Positions 21,870 through 32,029 are shown, counted from the stretch's first letter. The stretch is DNA of 64,000 nucleotides from Bufo bufo (GCF_905171765.1 NC_053392.1:103342220-103406219); one strand, 5' to 3'. Notes: generated by a model not told the origin, from the sequence alone. Numbers and translations: made by a program.

Positions 21870-23475
21870 AGAGCTGGGGATTCTAGCCTCATATCTCGCA
21901 CATGTGCTATCCAGATAGAGTCTTACCTTTTGGACCCTCAGGGTCACTAAATTATCCTCTGGGAGACCTTGACAGGCATTCCAATTTTCCTGTGCAATAT
22001 CTATGCCTCTAACACCTCCCAAATACAATATCTATCTAGAGTATTGGCCAAGATGTTTTGTGCAGCACTCTGCGGTTTTACTGGAGGGGGGGATTTTACT
22101 GTAGCTTTCTCTGACATAAATGACTGGGTATACCTGTATGATAGACCTCCTCACTCATCCCAGCTTCTATTATCTAGGGATTTTCGTAAACTTACACACA
22201 CTTATTTATTGTATGGTTTATGGTGGATTAATCACCCCTTTGATAGATCCTTCTCCATTTAGTTGCCTTCTCATGGAACTCATACTAAAATTGATTACTT
22301 TTTTTGGTAATGTTCCATTGCTGCGATTATTGAAGTCAGCCCGTTTGGGTCCTATGTCGTGGTCAGATCATGATCCTGTAAATATTTCCCTTGAGTCTAC
22401 TCCTGTCTTCAAGCTACACAATTTCTCTGGAATCCTCTACCCCAAGAAATTAGGTTAAATCACAGTTTTAGGCGCCCGCTAAAAACACACCTTTTTAGGG
22501 TGTCCTATGACATCCCCGATCTAACTCCTCTTCATATATAGACCATTTATCATCATTTCCTGAACCTGATCATCCACCATACTGTCCACTGCACCCATCC
22601 ACCCAGAAGCACTACAGATATCGGCTGCTGACCGGCTCATGCAGCTTTATATCTGCTCCCCTATTTTCCCAAAACGGCTGGACCACTGCACAAAACAAGC
22701 ACTTTTACCTTTTGTATCACCCTTATCTCCTCATAAGAGTGTAAGCTCTTGCGAGCAGGGCCCTCACTACTCTTGTTCTAATTATTTACTTGTCTGTTGC
22801 TCTGTTATTTATGACTCTGTTTGTACATGAACCTGAATTGTAAAGCGCTGCGGAATATATTGGCGTTATATAAATATAAATTATTATTAAGGATCTGTCA
22901 CTGGTGGTTGAATATCTCCCTTCCTAAAAAAACTTATATTAGAGAAGAATTTAGCACAAACTTGACAAACAATTTTGCTACTAATATAGTTCGGTCTCTT
23001 CGACAACCATCGACAATGGAGTCTCCTATGTCAGCTTGTACTTCTAGACATATACTTCAGAAATTGGTAGATAATTGAGCTCAATTAAACAGACTGTCCC
23101 TTCATAAAGTGGACACATTGTTACTGTATTGAAGACAACATTACAATGAGATGAGTAATAGACCTCATTCTCTTTTAGCTAAGCAACTTAAGAATCAATC
23201 TGAGCAGACCGAACCATCTGTTATTAGAGGAAGCGGTGGGCAGCTGCTTTATAACCCAAAGGCAATATCAGCCATGTTCCACCCTTTTTACTCTAATCTA
23301 TATTCCTTGTAGTACAACTTGCTTGGTCATAGTATATCCAGAGGGAGACTGTTGGAGTCCTACTTGAGATCATGTAACATACCTACCCTTTAGCAAGAAG
23401 CTGTTGCATCTCTTAATGCACCCATCTCACATGAGGAAATATCAGTAACCATTGATAATCTCCCCTTGTCCAGAT
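21870..23475 (+). pseudogene. L1-type LINE ORF2 remnant (endonuclease to linker region)
   Basis: Frames on the plus strand give LCNIYASNTSQIQYLSRVLAK, GGGDFTVAFSD and then RPPHSSQLLLSRDFRKLTHTY, matching the apurinic-like endonuclease of vertebrate L1-group LINEs (consensus GGDFN). WSDHDPVNISLE follows at about 22360 with the catalytic SDH. After a foreign insert (22411-22891) the same protein resumes as REEFSTNLTNNF, then LLYNPKAISAMFHPFYSNLYS and EISVTIDNLPLS just before the reverse transcriptase. The copy stops there (23475), is split over several frames, and has lost RT and 3' end. Confidence 0.8.
22411..22891 (+). mobile_element. 5'-truncated L2-like LINE 3' end inserted in the L1 remnant
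   Basis: The 5' portion reads, with shifts, like the C-terminus of L2-type ORF2 (LWNPLPQEIR, RRPLKTHLF). The 3' portion has TGTAAAGCGCTGCGGAATAT and a terminal TATAAATATAAATTATTATT, the conserved tail of a common vertebrate L2-like family. It interrupts the L1 protein between VF (22410) and the WLN region (22895), so it is younger than the L1. No clear target duplication was found. Confidence 0.7.
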
Positions 23476-23890
23476 GGCTTCCCATATATATATCTTCTTC
23501 TTCTATATTCTTCTTCTATCTATCTTCTATATATATAAAGAAGGACGTATATATGTGTTTGTGTGTATGTATGTATCTATGCATGTTCCGCGATCACTCA
23601 AAAACGCAACCATCGATTTCAAGGAAACTTGGTATACACATCCCTTGCTACCTGGAAAGAAATCTTGTGGGGGTCATACGCCCCTACACAACAGCTGCAT
23701 GGAGTTTGTATGCTCCAACTGTTTTCTGGCACACACATATGTGACAGCACATATGAAGTCAATGGGAGCAGTGCTTCAGTGACGGCTACTAAAATGTTGA
23801 TGGTGTTGTGTAGTCCTACCTCTGATCTCCAGCAATGGACACACAGAACACCTGAGAAGCGAGAGCGGGATTTCTCAACCTTTTAAACAT
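23476..23890 (+). mobile_element. Possible Helitron 5' end
   Basis: After TCTTC and TATATA microsatellite sequence, the block from about 23527 (TCTATATATATAAAGAAGGA, GTATGTATGTATC) continues with TGTTCCGCGATCACTCAAAA and TTGGTATACACATCCCTTGC. This resembles, from memory, the 5' start of vertebrate Helitrons (TC start, then TATA and GTAT repeats). I did not find a CTRR end with hairpin, so the right boundary is arbitrary and the assignment is tentative. Confidence 0.3.
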
Positions 23891-24231
23891 ACTTATGTAG
23901 CAAAACTAGGAAAATAGCTAAGACAGTCTCACATCTGCAACTAGCTCTTTTAGGACAAAGGCTTTTCATCAGAACTAAGCAGACAGAATGAGCTTTTCTA
24001 GTTAAGAGGCCTTGGGGGGACCTCTGGGTGGGTACTATTACTATTATGGAGACCAGTTAAAATATGTGATGAGGAGGAGGTGTGGGATGCGAGACCGCCG
24101 CCATCACTTAAAAATGCTGGACAACCCCTTTACGTGTTAGGCCACGTAGCAGCTACATAGAGATAGAATAAACTTACTGTAGTGATGACTAGTTAATGAA
24201 ATTGAACGTATTCTACGGAGTCCCAGATACC
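23891..24231. other. No gene; MITE debris
   Basis: A segment ending GCTGGACAACCCCTTTA at about 24133 resembles an eroded TTAA MITE terminus. Nothing else is recognised. Confidence 0.35.
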
Positions 24232-24311
24232 TTGTCTATGCGAAAGTTGTCAGACAGGGATGGGGAGACCAGTGAAGATAGCCTGGGAGCTAGTGAGCTG
24301 GAACAGATTGT
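24232..24311. repeat. 80-bp repeat shared with 29971-30050
   Basis: About 90% identical to the second copy 5.7 kb away, sharing AGTTGTCAGACAGGGATGGG and a conserved frame reading MRKLSDRDGE. In the second copy the block is followed by AAGGTGAGTATAG and a TTAA MITE terminus, so it is probably the interior of a T2-like MITE. Confidence 0.6.
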
Positions 24312-24711
24312 GTTCATCATATTGGTAGTTGCACCCATGATTCCAAACCTTGTCCAGCACTGCAGTATATATTGGTGCTATATAACTTACAGAAAATAAA
24401 TCATGGAGCAGCTTACTACAGTGCCAGTAATCAGGATAAATTAGCCCTTCCACAATCATGGTTAAATCTCAGATATGTTAGTTCTTTCTATATACTCTAA
24501 ATCTTGGTGTATGATTTGATAACAATGCATTTTATAAAGCCAGAAGCATGAAAAAATATGTTGAATGGGACCATAGTCCATGGCTGTCCTTAATCAGAGT
24601 CTGGGAATTAGCTGATAGTTGTGGCCCTCTCTTCTCCCAAAATATTTGCATCGCATTCCCTGTCACTGGATGCAGAGAATGAGAATGTAAGACTGAAGTT
24701 TATATTATTAT
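24312..24711. other. No recognised feature
   Basis: Unassigned AT-rich sequence before the LINE 3' end; the last bases (24699-24713) are an ATT microsatellite. Confidence 0.4.
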
Positions 24712-24921
24712 TATTACATAGTAACATAGTAACATAGTACATAAGGCCGAAAAAAGACATTTGTCCATCCAGTTCGGCCTGTCATCCTACAAGTTGATCC
24801 AGAGGAAGGCAAAAAAACCCTGTGAGGTAGAAGCCAATTTTCCTCACTTTAGGGGAATAAAAAATTCCTTCCCGACTCCAATCAGGCAATCAGAATAACT
24901 CCCTGGATCAACGACCCCTCT

Positions 24922-27873
24922 CTAGTAGCTATAGCCTGTAATATTATTACACTCCAGAAATACATCCAGGCCCCTCTTGAATTCCTTTATTGTACTCACC
25001 ATCACCACCTCCTCAGGCAGAGAGTTCCATAGTCTCACTGCTCTTACCGTAAAGAACCCTTTTCTATGTTTGTGTACAAACCTTCTTTCCTCCAAACGCA
25101 GAGGATGTCCCCTCGTCACAGTCACAGTCCTGGGGATAAATAGATGATGGGATAGATCTCTGTACTGCCCCCTGATATATTTATACATAGTAATTAGATC
25201 TCCCCTCAGTCGTCTTTTTTCTAACGTGAATAACCCTAATTTTGATAATCTTTCAGGATACTGTAGTTGCCCCATTCCAGTTATTACTTTAGTTGCCCTC
25301 CTCTGGACCCTCTCCAGCTCTGCTATGTCTGCCTTGTTTACAGGAGCCCAGAACTGTACACAGTACTCCATGTGTGGTCTGACCAGTGATTTGTAAAGTA
25401 GTAGGAATATGTTCTCATCACGGGCATCTATGCCCCTTTTGATGCAACCCATTATCTTATTGGCCTTGGCAGCCGCTGCCTGACACTGTTTTTTGCAGCT
25501 TAGTTTGCTGTTTATTAAAATTCCTAGATCCTTTTCCATGTCAGTGTTACCGAGTGTTTTACCATTTAGTATGTACGGGTGACTTGCATTATTCCTTCCC
25601 ATGTGCATAACTTTACATTTCTCAGTGTTAAACCTCATCTGCCACTTATCTGCCCAAGCCTCCAATCTATCCAGATCCCTCTGTAGTAGTATACTGTCCT
25701 CTTCAGTGTTAATTACTTTACACAGTTTAGTGTCATCTGCGAAAATTGATATTTTACTATGCAAGCCTTCTACAAGATCATTAATAAATATATTGAATAG
25801 AATAGGGCCCAATACTGACCCCTGAGGTACCCCACTAGTGACAGTGACCCAATCTGAGTATGTACCGTTAATAACCACCCTCTGTTTTCTATCATTGAGC
25901 CAGTTACTTACCCACTTACAGACGTTTTCTCCGAGTCCGAGCATTCTCATTTTATATACTAACCTTTTATGAGGTACAGTGTCAAATGCTTTGGAGAAGT
26001 CCAGATACACGACATCCATTGATTCGCCGCTGTCAAGTCTAGTACTTACCTCCTCATAGAAACTGATTAAATTAGTTTGACATGACCGATCCCTCACGAA
26101 GCCATGCTGATATGGCGTTATTTGCTTATTTCCCATAAGATGCTCTAACATAGCATCTCTCAGAAAACCTTCAAACAGTTTACCCACAACAGATGTTAAA
26201 CTTACCGGCCTATAGTTTCCAGGCTCTGTTTTTGGACCCTTTTTGAATATTGGCACCACATTTGCCATGCGCCAATCCTGTGGGACATTCCCTGTCAGTA
26301 CAGAGTCCGCAAATATCAGAAATAAGGGTCTGGCTATGACATTACTTAATTCCCTTAGGATACGGGGGTGTATGCCATCCGGTCCTGGCGATTTGTCTAT
26401 TTTGATTTTTTTAAGTCGCTGTTGTACTTCTTCCTGGGTCAGACAGGACACTTTTAATGGCGAATTTATTTCAGCATTCAGCATTTCATCTGACAGTTTA
26501 TTTTCCTCAGTGAATACATTGGAGAAAAAAATATTTAACAGCTTTGCTTTCTCCTCGTCGCTCTCTGCGACTCCCCCCTCATTACTCTTTAAAGGGCCGA
26601 CACCTTCAGATTTATACTTTTTAACATTTATATAATTGAAGAACATTTTAGGGTTAGTTTTACTCTGTTTGGCAATTAATCTCTCGGTCTCTAGTTTGGC
26701 CGCTTTTATTTGTTTTTTACATGTTCTGTTTTTTTCCTTATAGTTTTTCAGTGCTTCCGTGCTACCCTCCTGTTTTAGGGTTTTATATGCTTTCTTTTTG
26801 TCATTTATTGCTTTCTTTACAGTTCTGTTTATCCACATTGGTTTCTTTTTGTTCCTTAACCTTTTATTCCCATACGGTATGTACCTCTCACAATGAGATT
26901 TTAGGATGTTTTTAAAGATATCCCATTTTTTGGCTGTATTTTTATTTTTGAGGACTTTGTCCCAGTTAGTTAGGCCTATGGCCTCTCTTAGTTGGCTAAA
27001 TTTAGCTTTTTTGAAGTTTGGTATTTTTGTTTCTCCCTGTAGAAACGCTCTTTTGAATGATAATTGGAAGGTTATTACTTTATGGTCACTATTTCCCAGG
27101 TGTCCCCCAACCTGCACGTCTGTTGTTCTGTCAGGTCTATTGGTTAATATTAAGTCCAGTATGGCCGTCCCTCTAGTCGGGTCCTGAACCAGTTGGGAGA
27201 GATAATGGTCTTTGGTTATTGCCAAGAATCTGTTTCCTTTATGAGATATACAAGTTTCAGTTTCCCAGTCTATATCTGGGTAGTTGAAGTCCCCCATAAT
27301 AACCACCTCATTATGATTTGCCGCCTTGTCTATCTCGTTTAGTAGTAGATTTTCTGTGGACTCTGGTATATTAGGTGGTTTATAGTAGACTCCTATTAGT
27401 AATTTATTGTTGTTTTTAGCTCCATGTATCTCTACCCACAGTGACTCCACATGTTCATGTCCCTCACTTATATCTTCACGGAGTGTGGGCTTTAGACAAG
27501 ATTTTACATAAAGGCAGACCCCTCCACCTCTCCGGTTTTGACGATCCTTTCTGAACAGACTGTAACCTTGTACATTAACTGCCCAGTCATAGCTATCATC
27601 CAGCCATGTCTCAGTTATTACCACTATGTCATAGTCCTCCTCACACATCACTAATTCCAGTTCACCAGTTTTATTAGTCAGACTTTTGGCATTAGTATAC
27701 ATACATATGAGAGGTTTATGTATATTTTTTACCCTACACCTTTCCTTCTGAACTGTTCTTGTCCCTCCTTCCATTTCTCCCCCAGTCCCACTACCTTGCC
27801 CCCGGTCTCTATCTGCACTATCTTCCCCTTCTATAGTGTAATTACCCTCCCCCCCAGTCCCTAGTTTAAACAC
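24922..27873 (-). CDS. CR1/L2-type ORF2: endonuclease and reverse transcriptase
   Basis: The 983-residue protein is uninterrupted. The N-terminal apurinic-like endonuclease occupies about residues 55-270, with TNAKSLTNK (60-68), E88 in VITETW, GDFN at 194-197 and SDH at 262-264. The reverse transcriptase spans about 490-740, with SPGPDG (495-500), NYRPVSLTS (553-561), DFSKAFDTVPH (625-635), GVPQGSVLGP (681-690) and the catalytic FADD at 711-714. All key residues are present. It would nick target DNA and prime reverse transcription there. The start codon lies 13 bases before the ORF1 stop, so translation may depend on reinitiation; an in-frame start further in cannot be excluded because the first 50 residues are low-complexity. 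Its length is normal for the group. Confidence 0.93.
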   Translation of the reverse strand: MFKLGTGGEGNYTIEGEDSADRDRGQGSGTGGEMEGGTRTVQKERCRVKNIHKPLICMYTNAKSLTNKTGELELVMCEEDYDIVVITETWLDDSYDWAVNVQGYSLFRKDRQNRRGGGVCLYVKSCLKPTLREDISEGHEHVESLWVEIHGAKNNNKLLIGVYYKPPNIPESTENLLLNEIDKAANHNEVVIMGDFNYPDIDWETETCISHKGNRFLAITKDHYLSQLVQDPTRGTAILDLILTNRPDRTTDVQVGGHLGNSDHKVITFQLSFKRAFLQGETKIPNFKKAKFSQLREAIGLTNWDKVLKNKNTAKKWDIFKNILKSHCERYIPYGNKRLRNKKKPMWINRTVKKAINDKKKAYKTLKQEGSTEALKNYKEKNRTCKKQIKAAKLETERLIAKQSKTNPKMFFNYINVKKYKSEGVGPLKSNEGGVAESDEEKAKLLNIFFSNVFTEENKLSDEMLNAEINSPLKVSCLTQEEVQQRLKKIKIDKSPGPDGIHPRILRELSNVIARPLFLIFADSVLTGNVPQDWRMANVVPIFKKGPKTEPGNYRPVSLTSVVGKLFEGFLRDAMLEHLMGNKQITPYQHGFVRDRSCQTNLISFYEEVSTRLDSGESMDVVYLDFSKAFDTVPHKRLVYKMRMLGLGENVCKWVSNWLNDRKQRVVINGTYSDWVTVTSGVPQGSVLGPILFNIFINDLVEGLHSKISIFADDTKLCKVINTEEDSILLQRDLDRLEAWADKWQMRFNTEKCKVMHMGRNNASHPYILNGKTLGNTDMEKDLGILINSKLSCKKQCQAAAAKANKIMGCIKRGIDARDENIFLLLYKSLVRPHMEYCVQFWAPVNKADIAELERVQRRATKVITGMGQLQYPERLSKLGLFTLEKRRLRGDLITMYKYIRGQYRDLSHHLFIPRTVTVTRGHPLRLEERRFVHKHRKGFFTVRAVRLWNSLPEEVVMVSTIKEFKRGLDVFLECNNITGYSY

Positions 27874-28844
27874 TCCTCCAACCTTCTAGCCATCTTCTTC
27901 CCCAACACAGCTGCTCCTTCCCCATTGAGGTGCAGCCCGTCCCTACGATAGAGGCTGTAGCCGACAGCGAAGTCGGCCCAGTTCTCCAGGAACCCAAACC
28001 CCTCCATCCTACACCAGTTCTTGAGCCACTTGTTAATTTCCCTAATCTCCCGCTGCCTTTCTTGTGTGGCCCGTGGTACCGGTAGTATTTCGGAAAATAC
28101 TACCTTTGAGGTCCTTCCCCTAAGCTTTTTCCCTAAATCCCTGAAATCATTTGTAAGGACTCTCCACCTACCCCTAACTTTGTCATTGGTTCCGATATGG
28201 ACCATGACCGCTGGATCTTCTCCAGCCCCTCCCAGTAATCTGTCAACCCGATCCGCGATATGTCGAACTCTAGCGCCAGGAAGACAGCACACTGTTCGGC
28301 GATCACGGTCTTTGTGACAGATTTCCCTATCTGTTCCCCTAATAATTGAGTCTCCCACTACCAGCACCTGTCTGGCCTGCCCTGCTCTCCTGGTCCCCTG
28401 CTTACCGGAGCTGACATTCCCCTGACTGGCAGAGGAAGTGTCCGGCTGCGGCAGTGCCGTCCCTGGACTGACATCCCCCTCATCTGCCAAACGTGCAAAC
28501 TTGTTGGGGTGTGTCAGATCAGGGCTAGCCTCCCTGGCACTCTTCCCTCTACCCCGCTTTCTAAATGTTACCCAGCTAGCTATCTCACTTTCCTCAGCCT
28601 CCTCTCTGTCACCCTCTCCCTCATCTACCCCAAAGAGTGCTTGCTCGGTGAGAAGCAAACTTTTTTGCAAATTGTCAATGCCTCTCAGTGTTACAACTTG
28701 CCCATTTACAGACTTGATTAGCGATTCCAAACGGGTAATTTGCTCACATCTTGAACAAAGAAATTCACCCTGGAACGGCTGTTCCAGGACTGCATACATC
28801 ATGCAAGATGTGCACTGGACTGCGTTGTCAATTGTGCAACACAT
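27861..28844 (-). CDS. CR1/L2-type ORF1: Cys-rich N-terminus plus SGNH esterase
   Basis: The 327-residue protein is open throughout. An N-terminal cysteine-rich segment (C2, C3, C11, C14, C30, C33) resembles the PHD-like finger of CR1/L2 ORF1 proteins. A predicted helix follows at about 35-70, then a charged linker. Residues 158-325 form an SGNH-hydrolase (esterase) domain with GDS (S166), PGA (G190), GTND (N220) and DGLHL (D302, H305). All four SGNH blocks and the Ser-Asp-His set are intact. In this LINE group ORF1 is thought to bind RNA and the esterase may act on lipids, but its role in transposition is unsettled. It is upstream of ORF2 on the same transcript and overlaps it by 13 bases. 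Confidence 0.92.
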   Translation of the reverse strand: MCCTIDNAVQCTSCMMYAVLEQPFQGEFLCSRCEQITRLESLIKSVNGQVVTLRGIDNLQKSLLLTEQALFGVDEGEGDREEAEESEIASWVTFRKRGRGKSAREASPDLTHPNKFARLADEGDVSPGTALPQPDTSSASQGNVSSGKQGTRRAGQARQVLVVGDSIIRGTDREICHKDRDRRTVCCLPGARVRHIADRVDRLLGGAGEDPAVMVHIGTNDKVRGRWRVLTNDFRDLGKKLRGRTSKVVFSEILPVPRATQERQREIREINKWLKNWCRMEGFGFLENWADFAVGYSLYRRDGLHLNGEGAAVLGKKMARRLEECLN

Positions 28845-28943
28845 ACTAAATGGGGATTACACCACAAAAGAAAAAAATACAATACAATGTAGTAATAATA
28901 TACAGGCTAATTGCAGTCCCCCTCCGAAGTCCCTGAATCTAAA

Positions 28944-29431
28944 CTCACTTAATCTTAAGTCACACACTTACGCAACCACACTTAATCAACCACGCGTCGC
29001 GGTCAAACTCGCGTTATATATCTGCTTATATTAATATAAATGCAGCTCACTGCACCAGCCTGGTTTGCTTCCCCTCTGGAATCAAAAAGGCTGTGCTGTT
29101 CTTACTGCTGAGTTTTTAAAGTCTCCTAATTAGACAGCCACACCCTAATTAAACAGCCACACCCTAATTGCTCACCTGTGCAACCCCTGGAGAAAGAAAA
29201 AAAAAAAAAGTGTTATCACAGCACAAAATACAGTCAAACACAGCCACTTATCAATGTCCACAAATAATTTAGCTCTCAGATACTCCCTCACTTAATCTTA
29301 AGTCACACACTTACGCAACCACACTTAATCAACCACGCGTCGCGGTCAAACTCGCGTTATATATCTGCTTATATTAATATAAATGCAGCTCACTGCACCA
29401 GCCTGGTTTGCTTCCCCTCTGGAATCAAAAA
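28944..29431 (-). promoter_or_regulatory. Duplicated 5' module of the CR1 LINE (candidate tandem promoter units)
   Basis: A block of about 145 bp occurs twice, at 28944-29088 and 29287-29431, offset by 343 bases and nearly identical. It contains CGACGCGTGGTTGATTAAGT and, on the minus strand, GCAGATATATAACGCGAG with a TATA-like core. The spacer includes the near-repeat ACACCCTAATTAAACAGCC and a run of A. Head-to-tail promoter monomers are known in other LINEs such as rodent L1. A promoter role here is inference. Confidence 0.65.
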
Positions 29432-29749
29432 AAAATTCCATTATTATTATTATTATTTCTAGCTATTTTTTAATATGTGACAGAATTGGATTAAAAAGAG
29501 GAGGATATCCTGGTGAATTTTAGGCTTTTGTAACCATATGCCACTAGTAAGAGTGCTGGGAAAAGGGGAGGGCATGTACTGTAGTGTGTTTTTCTGGTCA
29601 GTGTCTCATGACTAATATAATAATTTACGCTGTTTACAAGGCATTGCGCTAATGTTATTTATCATTCGTACCATTCAAATCAAGAAGACATTGTTTTATC
29701 CTGATTATTATCCATACCTGATGAGGTTTATAATGAACATTTTAACCTC
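29432..29749. other. ATT microsatellite then unassigned sequence
   Basis: Positions 29439-29457 are ATT repeats abutting the LINE 5' end. The rest shows no recognisable feature. Confidence 0.5.
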
Positions 29750-30133
29750 CACATTAGCTAAGGCTGCGTGCAAGTTGAACCTAGATTCCAGTGATCTGTT
29801 CCGGCATAGGAACAGAATACCAGAATCACCGGATCCAGCATATTTCAGATACCACTGGTGCCCGCAGGCTATCATTCACTATAATGGGGTCCATCGGGTT
29901 TCAGTGTTTCAGAGTACCAACATTTTGCCAGACAAAATACTGCTGCATGCCAGTCATTGGCATGTGACCTCGTCTATGCGTAAGTTGTCAGACAGGGATG
30001 GGGAGGCCTGTGAAGGTAGACTGGGAGCCAGTGAGCAGGAACAGATCATCTAGGAGAAGGTGAGTATAGATTTTTCCACAGGTACAGCTGACTCTGGTGC
30101 AAATAGAAAAAAATAAAAATCTTGACAACCTCT
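29750..30133. repeat. MITE fragments (PIF-like piece inside a TTAA-type MITE end)
   Basis: TAAGGCTGCGTGCAAGTTGAACC at 29759 resembles the start of the PIF-like MITEs. The 80-bp block 29971-30050 is shared with 24232-24311. The stretch ends in GGTGAGTATAG and CTTGACAACCTCTTTAA, a T2-like terminus. The order suggests a decayed PIF-like insert in an older TTAA MITE. Confidence 0.4.
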
Positions 30134-30495
30134 TTAAAAGGGGTATTCCCATCACAGACAATGGGGGCATATCACTAGGATATGCCCCCATTGTCTGATA
30201 GGTGCAGGTCCCACCTCTGTGACCCGCAACTACGCTGAGAACGGAGCGGGTAGAGTGGTGGAGGGCGCACTGTCCTCCATTAATTTCTATGGGGCTGCCG
30301 CAAATAGCCGAGCGCTGGCATTTCATTCACTTGTATGGGGAGAACGCTTGGCGGTGGCTGGACCCTGGGAAACCTGGGGTCCTCCAGCCACCACTCTCCC
30401 CTCTCCATTCTTGGCGTAGGTGGGGGTCCCTATTAGACGATGGGGCATATCCTAGCGATATGCCCTCATTGTCTGTGATGGGAATACCCCTATAA
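30134..30495. repeat. TTAA-type MITE
   Basis: Inverted termini AAGGGGTATTCCCATCACAG (30138) and CTGTGATGGGAATACCCCT (30473-30491) extend into a longer imperfect palindrome with GACAATGGGGGCATATC. TTAA is intact on the left (30134) and altered to TATAA on the right. Confidence 0.8.
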
Positions 30496-30674
30496 GTTTC
30501 TCTTTGTGCTTTGGCTTATCGCTGCATTTCCTGACCTTAAAAAAAATATTGCTGGAATGTGAATGTTTGCTATGAAGAAATTTTTGAACAGGGGAAAGTA
30601 GATGAAGCGAAAAAGCCAAAAAGGATAAGCGATACATACCACGACATTATTTTACAAATAGGGCAAAATTTGTA

Positions 30675-31218
30675 ATTTCAATTAGTGTTGAGCGAATCAA
30701 ACCCGACGAAGTGGAATTCGATCCGCATTTCAGGATAAATTCGATTCACCGTGAAGCTGAATTTCCTCGTGCTTCTTGGTAGCGAATAGTTTTTAACTGA
30801 AATAGTGTAAAAAAAAACAAAAAAATCATACTTGCCTCCTCCATTTGCTCACGATGGGCTGGCCCCCACCATCTTGATTGAAAATATCGCACGAAATCCT
30901 GTGCGCGTTGACATATGACGTCACCACACCGGCTGGCGTGATGACGTCGTCTCGGGCCGCGCGAGATTTCGCACCAGAACTTTCAATTAAGATGGCGAAG
31001 GCCGGCCTGTCGTGAGCAAATGGAGGAGATCATCACGGCATCTGAGGGGTACAATGATGGGGAGTGGTGCAATCGCCGCTCCCTGTCATTCCACCCACTG
31101 CTTACAAAGAAATGCGCTTTGTGATGAAGTAATTCATCACAAAGCAATTTTTTTCTGTAAAATTCAGAGAAGCAGCTGAATCAAATTTTCCAATACTTCG
31201 ATCATCTCTAATTACAAT
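30675..31218. mobile_element. Non-autonomous hAT MITE with 8-bp duplication
   Basis: The element runs 30683-31210, starts TAGTGTTGAGCGAATC, and ends ACTTCGATCATCTCTA, the same termini as the large hATs here. Flanks ATTTCAAT and ATTACAAT agree at 7 of 8 positions. The interior is GC-rich with a palindrome of GTGATGACGTCG type and no ORF. Confidence 0.8.
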
Positions 31219-32029
31219 ATATTACAATGTTGGTATTTCAGGCAGTTATTGCAGATAAAATATAATCAAGTCCTTTAACTAGGCGCAATGGCTACTGTCA
31301 GAAATATCTCAAGAAGTGGTGGAGCATGTGTAATGTAAATCACGAGGCAGTAATAATCTCCTGTCATCTTAGTCGCTTCTGAATACGCTCAGTTCACACC
31401 GGGTTTATTTAAGCCCATTAAAGCCGTGCTGGTATTGCTTCTTATATCCGCGAATTTAAAGCACCAGTGAATGCCTTAAAAATGACTGATGATTCATTCA
31501 CAATGTGAAAACTGGTCCATCAAGAGCATATTTCACGCAGGCTGACTTTTCTTTCTGGCTTTTGATTGGAAAAATGACAGTACCTGCAACCTACTATATA
31601 ACAATATATAAAAGCTTAAACGGAGTAGGACAATAAGGCTTGCTTAAGGTCATGAAGAAGTTAAACAGGTGGAAGGTCATGCTGTTAGAAAAGGAGAAGC
31701 TCAAGGCAATACCGAATACAATTAGAGCTAAAAAAAGGTTTCTCAGACATTCATGAACATGAGGTGACCCTTATCCTCCTCCCTTATAGTATGGACATTG
31801 TGAACTGTTCCCTATCTTATTGAACCTATAATTCCCATATTTCACCAGCTTAGTTTTTCATTGTGTGTATTTAATGTCCACGACACAATCATTCCAACCA
31901 CTCACCATTTTCCCTGCTCCCATTACCATGTTGATACAGTATAAATGACATACTCAGGAGAACAACTTCTCTTTGCAGTCGTTGACCAAAGCCTACATGG
32001 CTGTCAATGTTTTTTCTAAACCACTGTAT
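31219..32029. other. No gene; unusually non-repetitive block
   Basis: The stretch 31265-31570 has balanced composition and resembles neither a MITE nor coding sequence; a conserved non-coding element is possible (see findings). The rest is AT-rich with nothing recognised. Confidence 0.35.

Larger units (their letters stand above)
24712..29431 (-). mobile_element. Near full-length CR1/L2-group LINE with both ORFs open
   Basis: On the minus strand the element has a 5' region with a duplicated module (29431-28944), ORF1 (28844-27861), ORF2 (27873-24922) overlapping ORF1 by 13 bases, and a 3' region of about 200 bases with CAACTTGTAGGATGACAGGC and a tail of ATGTTACT repeats and TAA repeats. Both flanks are ATT/TAA microsatellite, either because of a microsatellite target or because the tail matches the target. 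A truncated copy of the same 3' end sits at 48256-48350 in the same orientation. Intact ORFs in this otherwise decayed window indicate a recent, possibly mobile-competent copy. Confidence 0.9.

Noticed and set aside
25601..28317. Plus-strand ORFs opposite the LINE (for example 26243-26635 and 28438-29034)
   Set aside because: They are antisense shadows of the intact ORF1 and ORF2.
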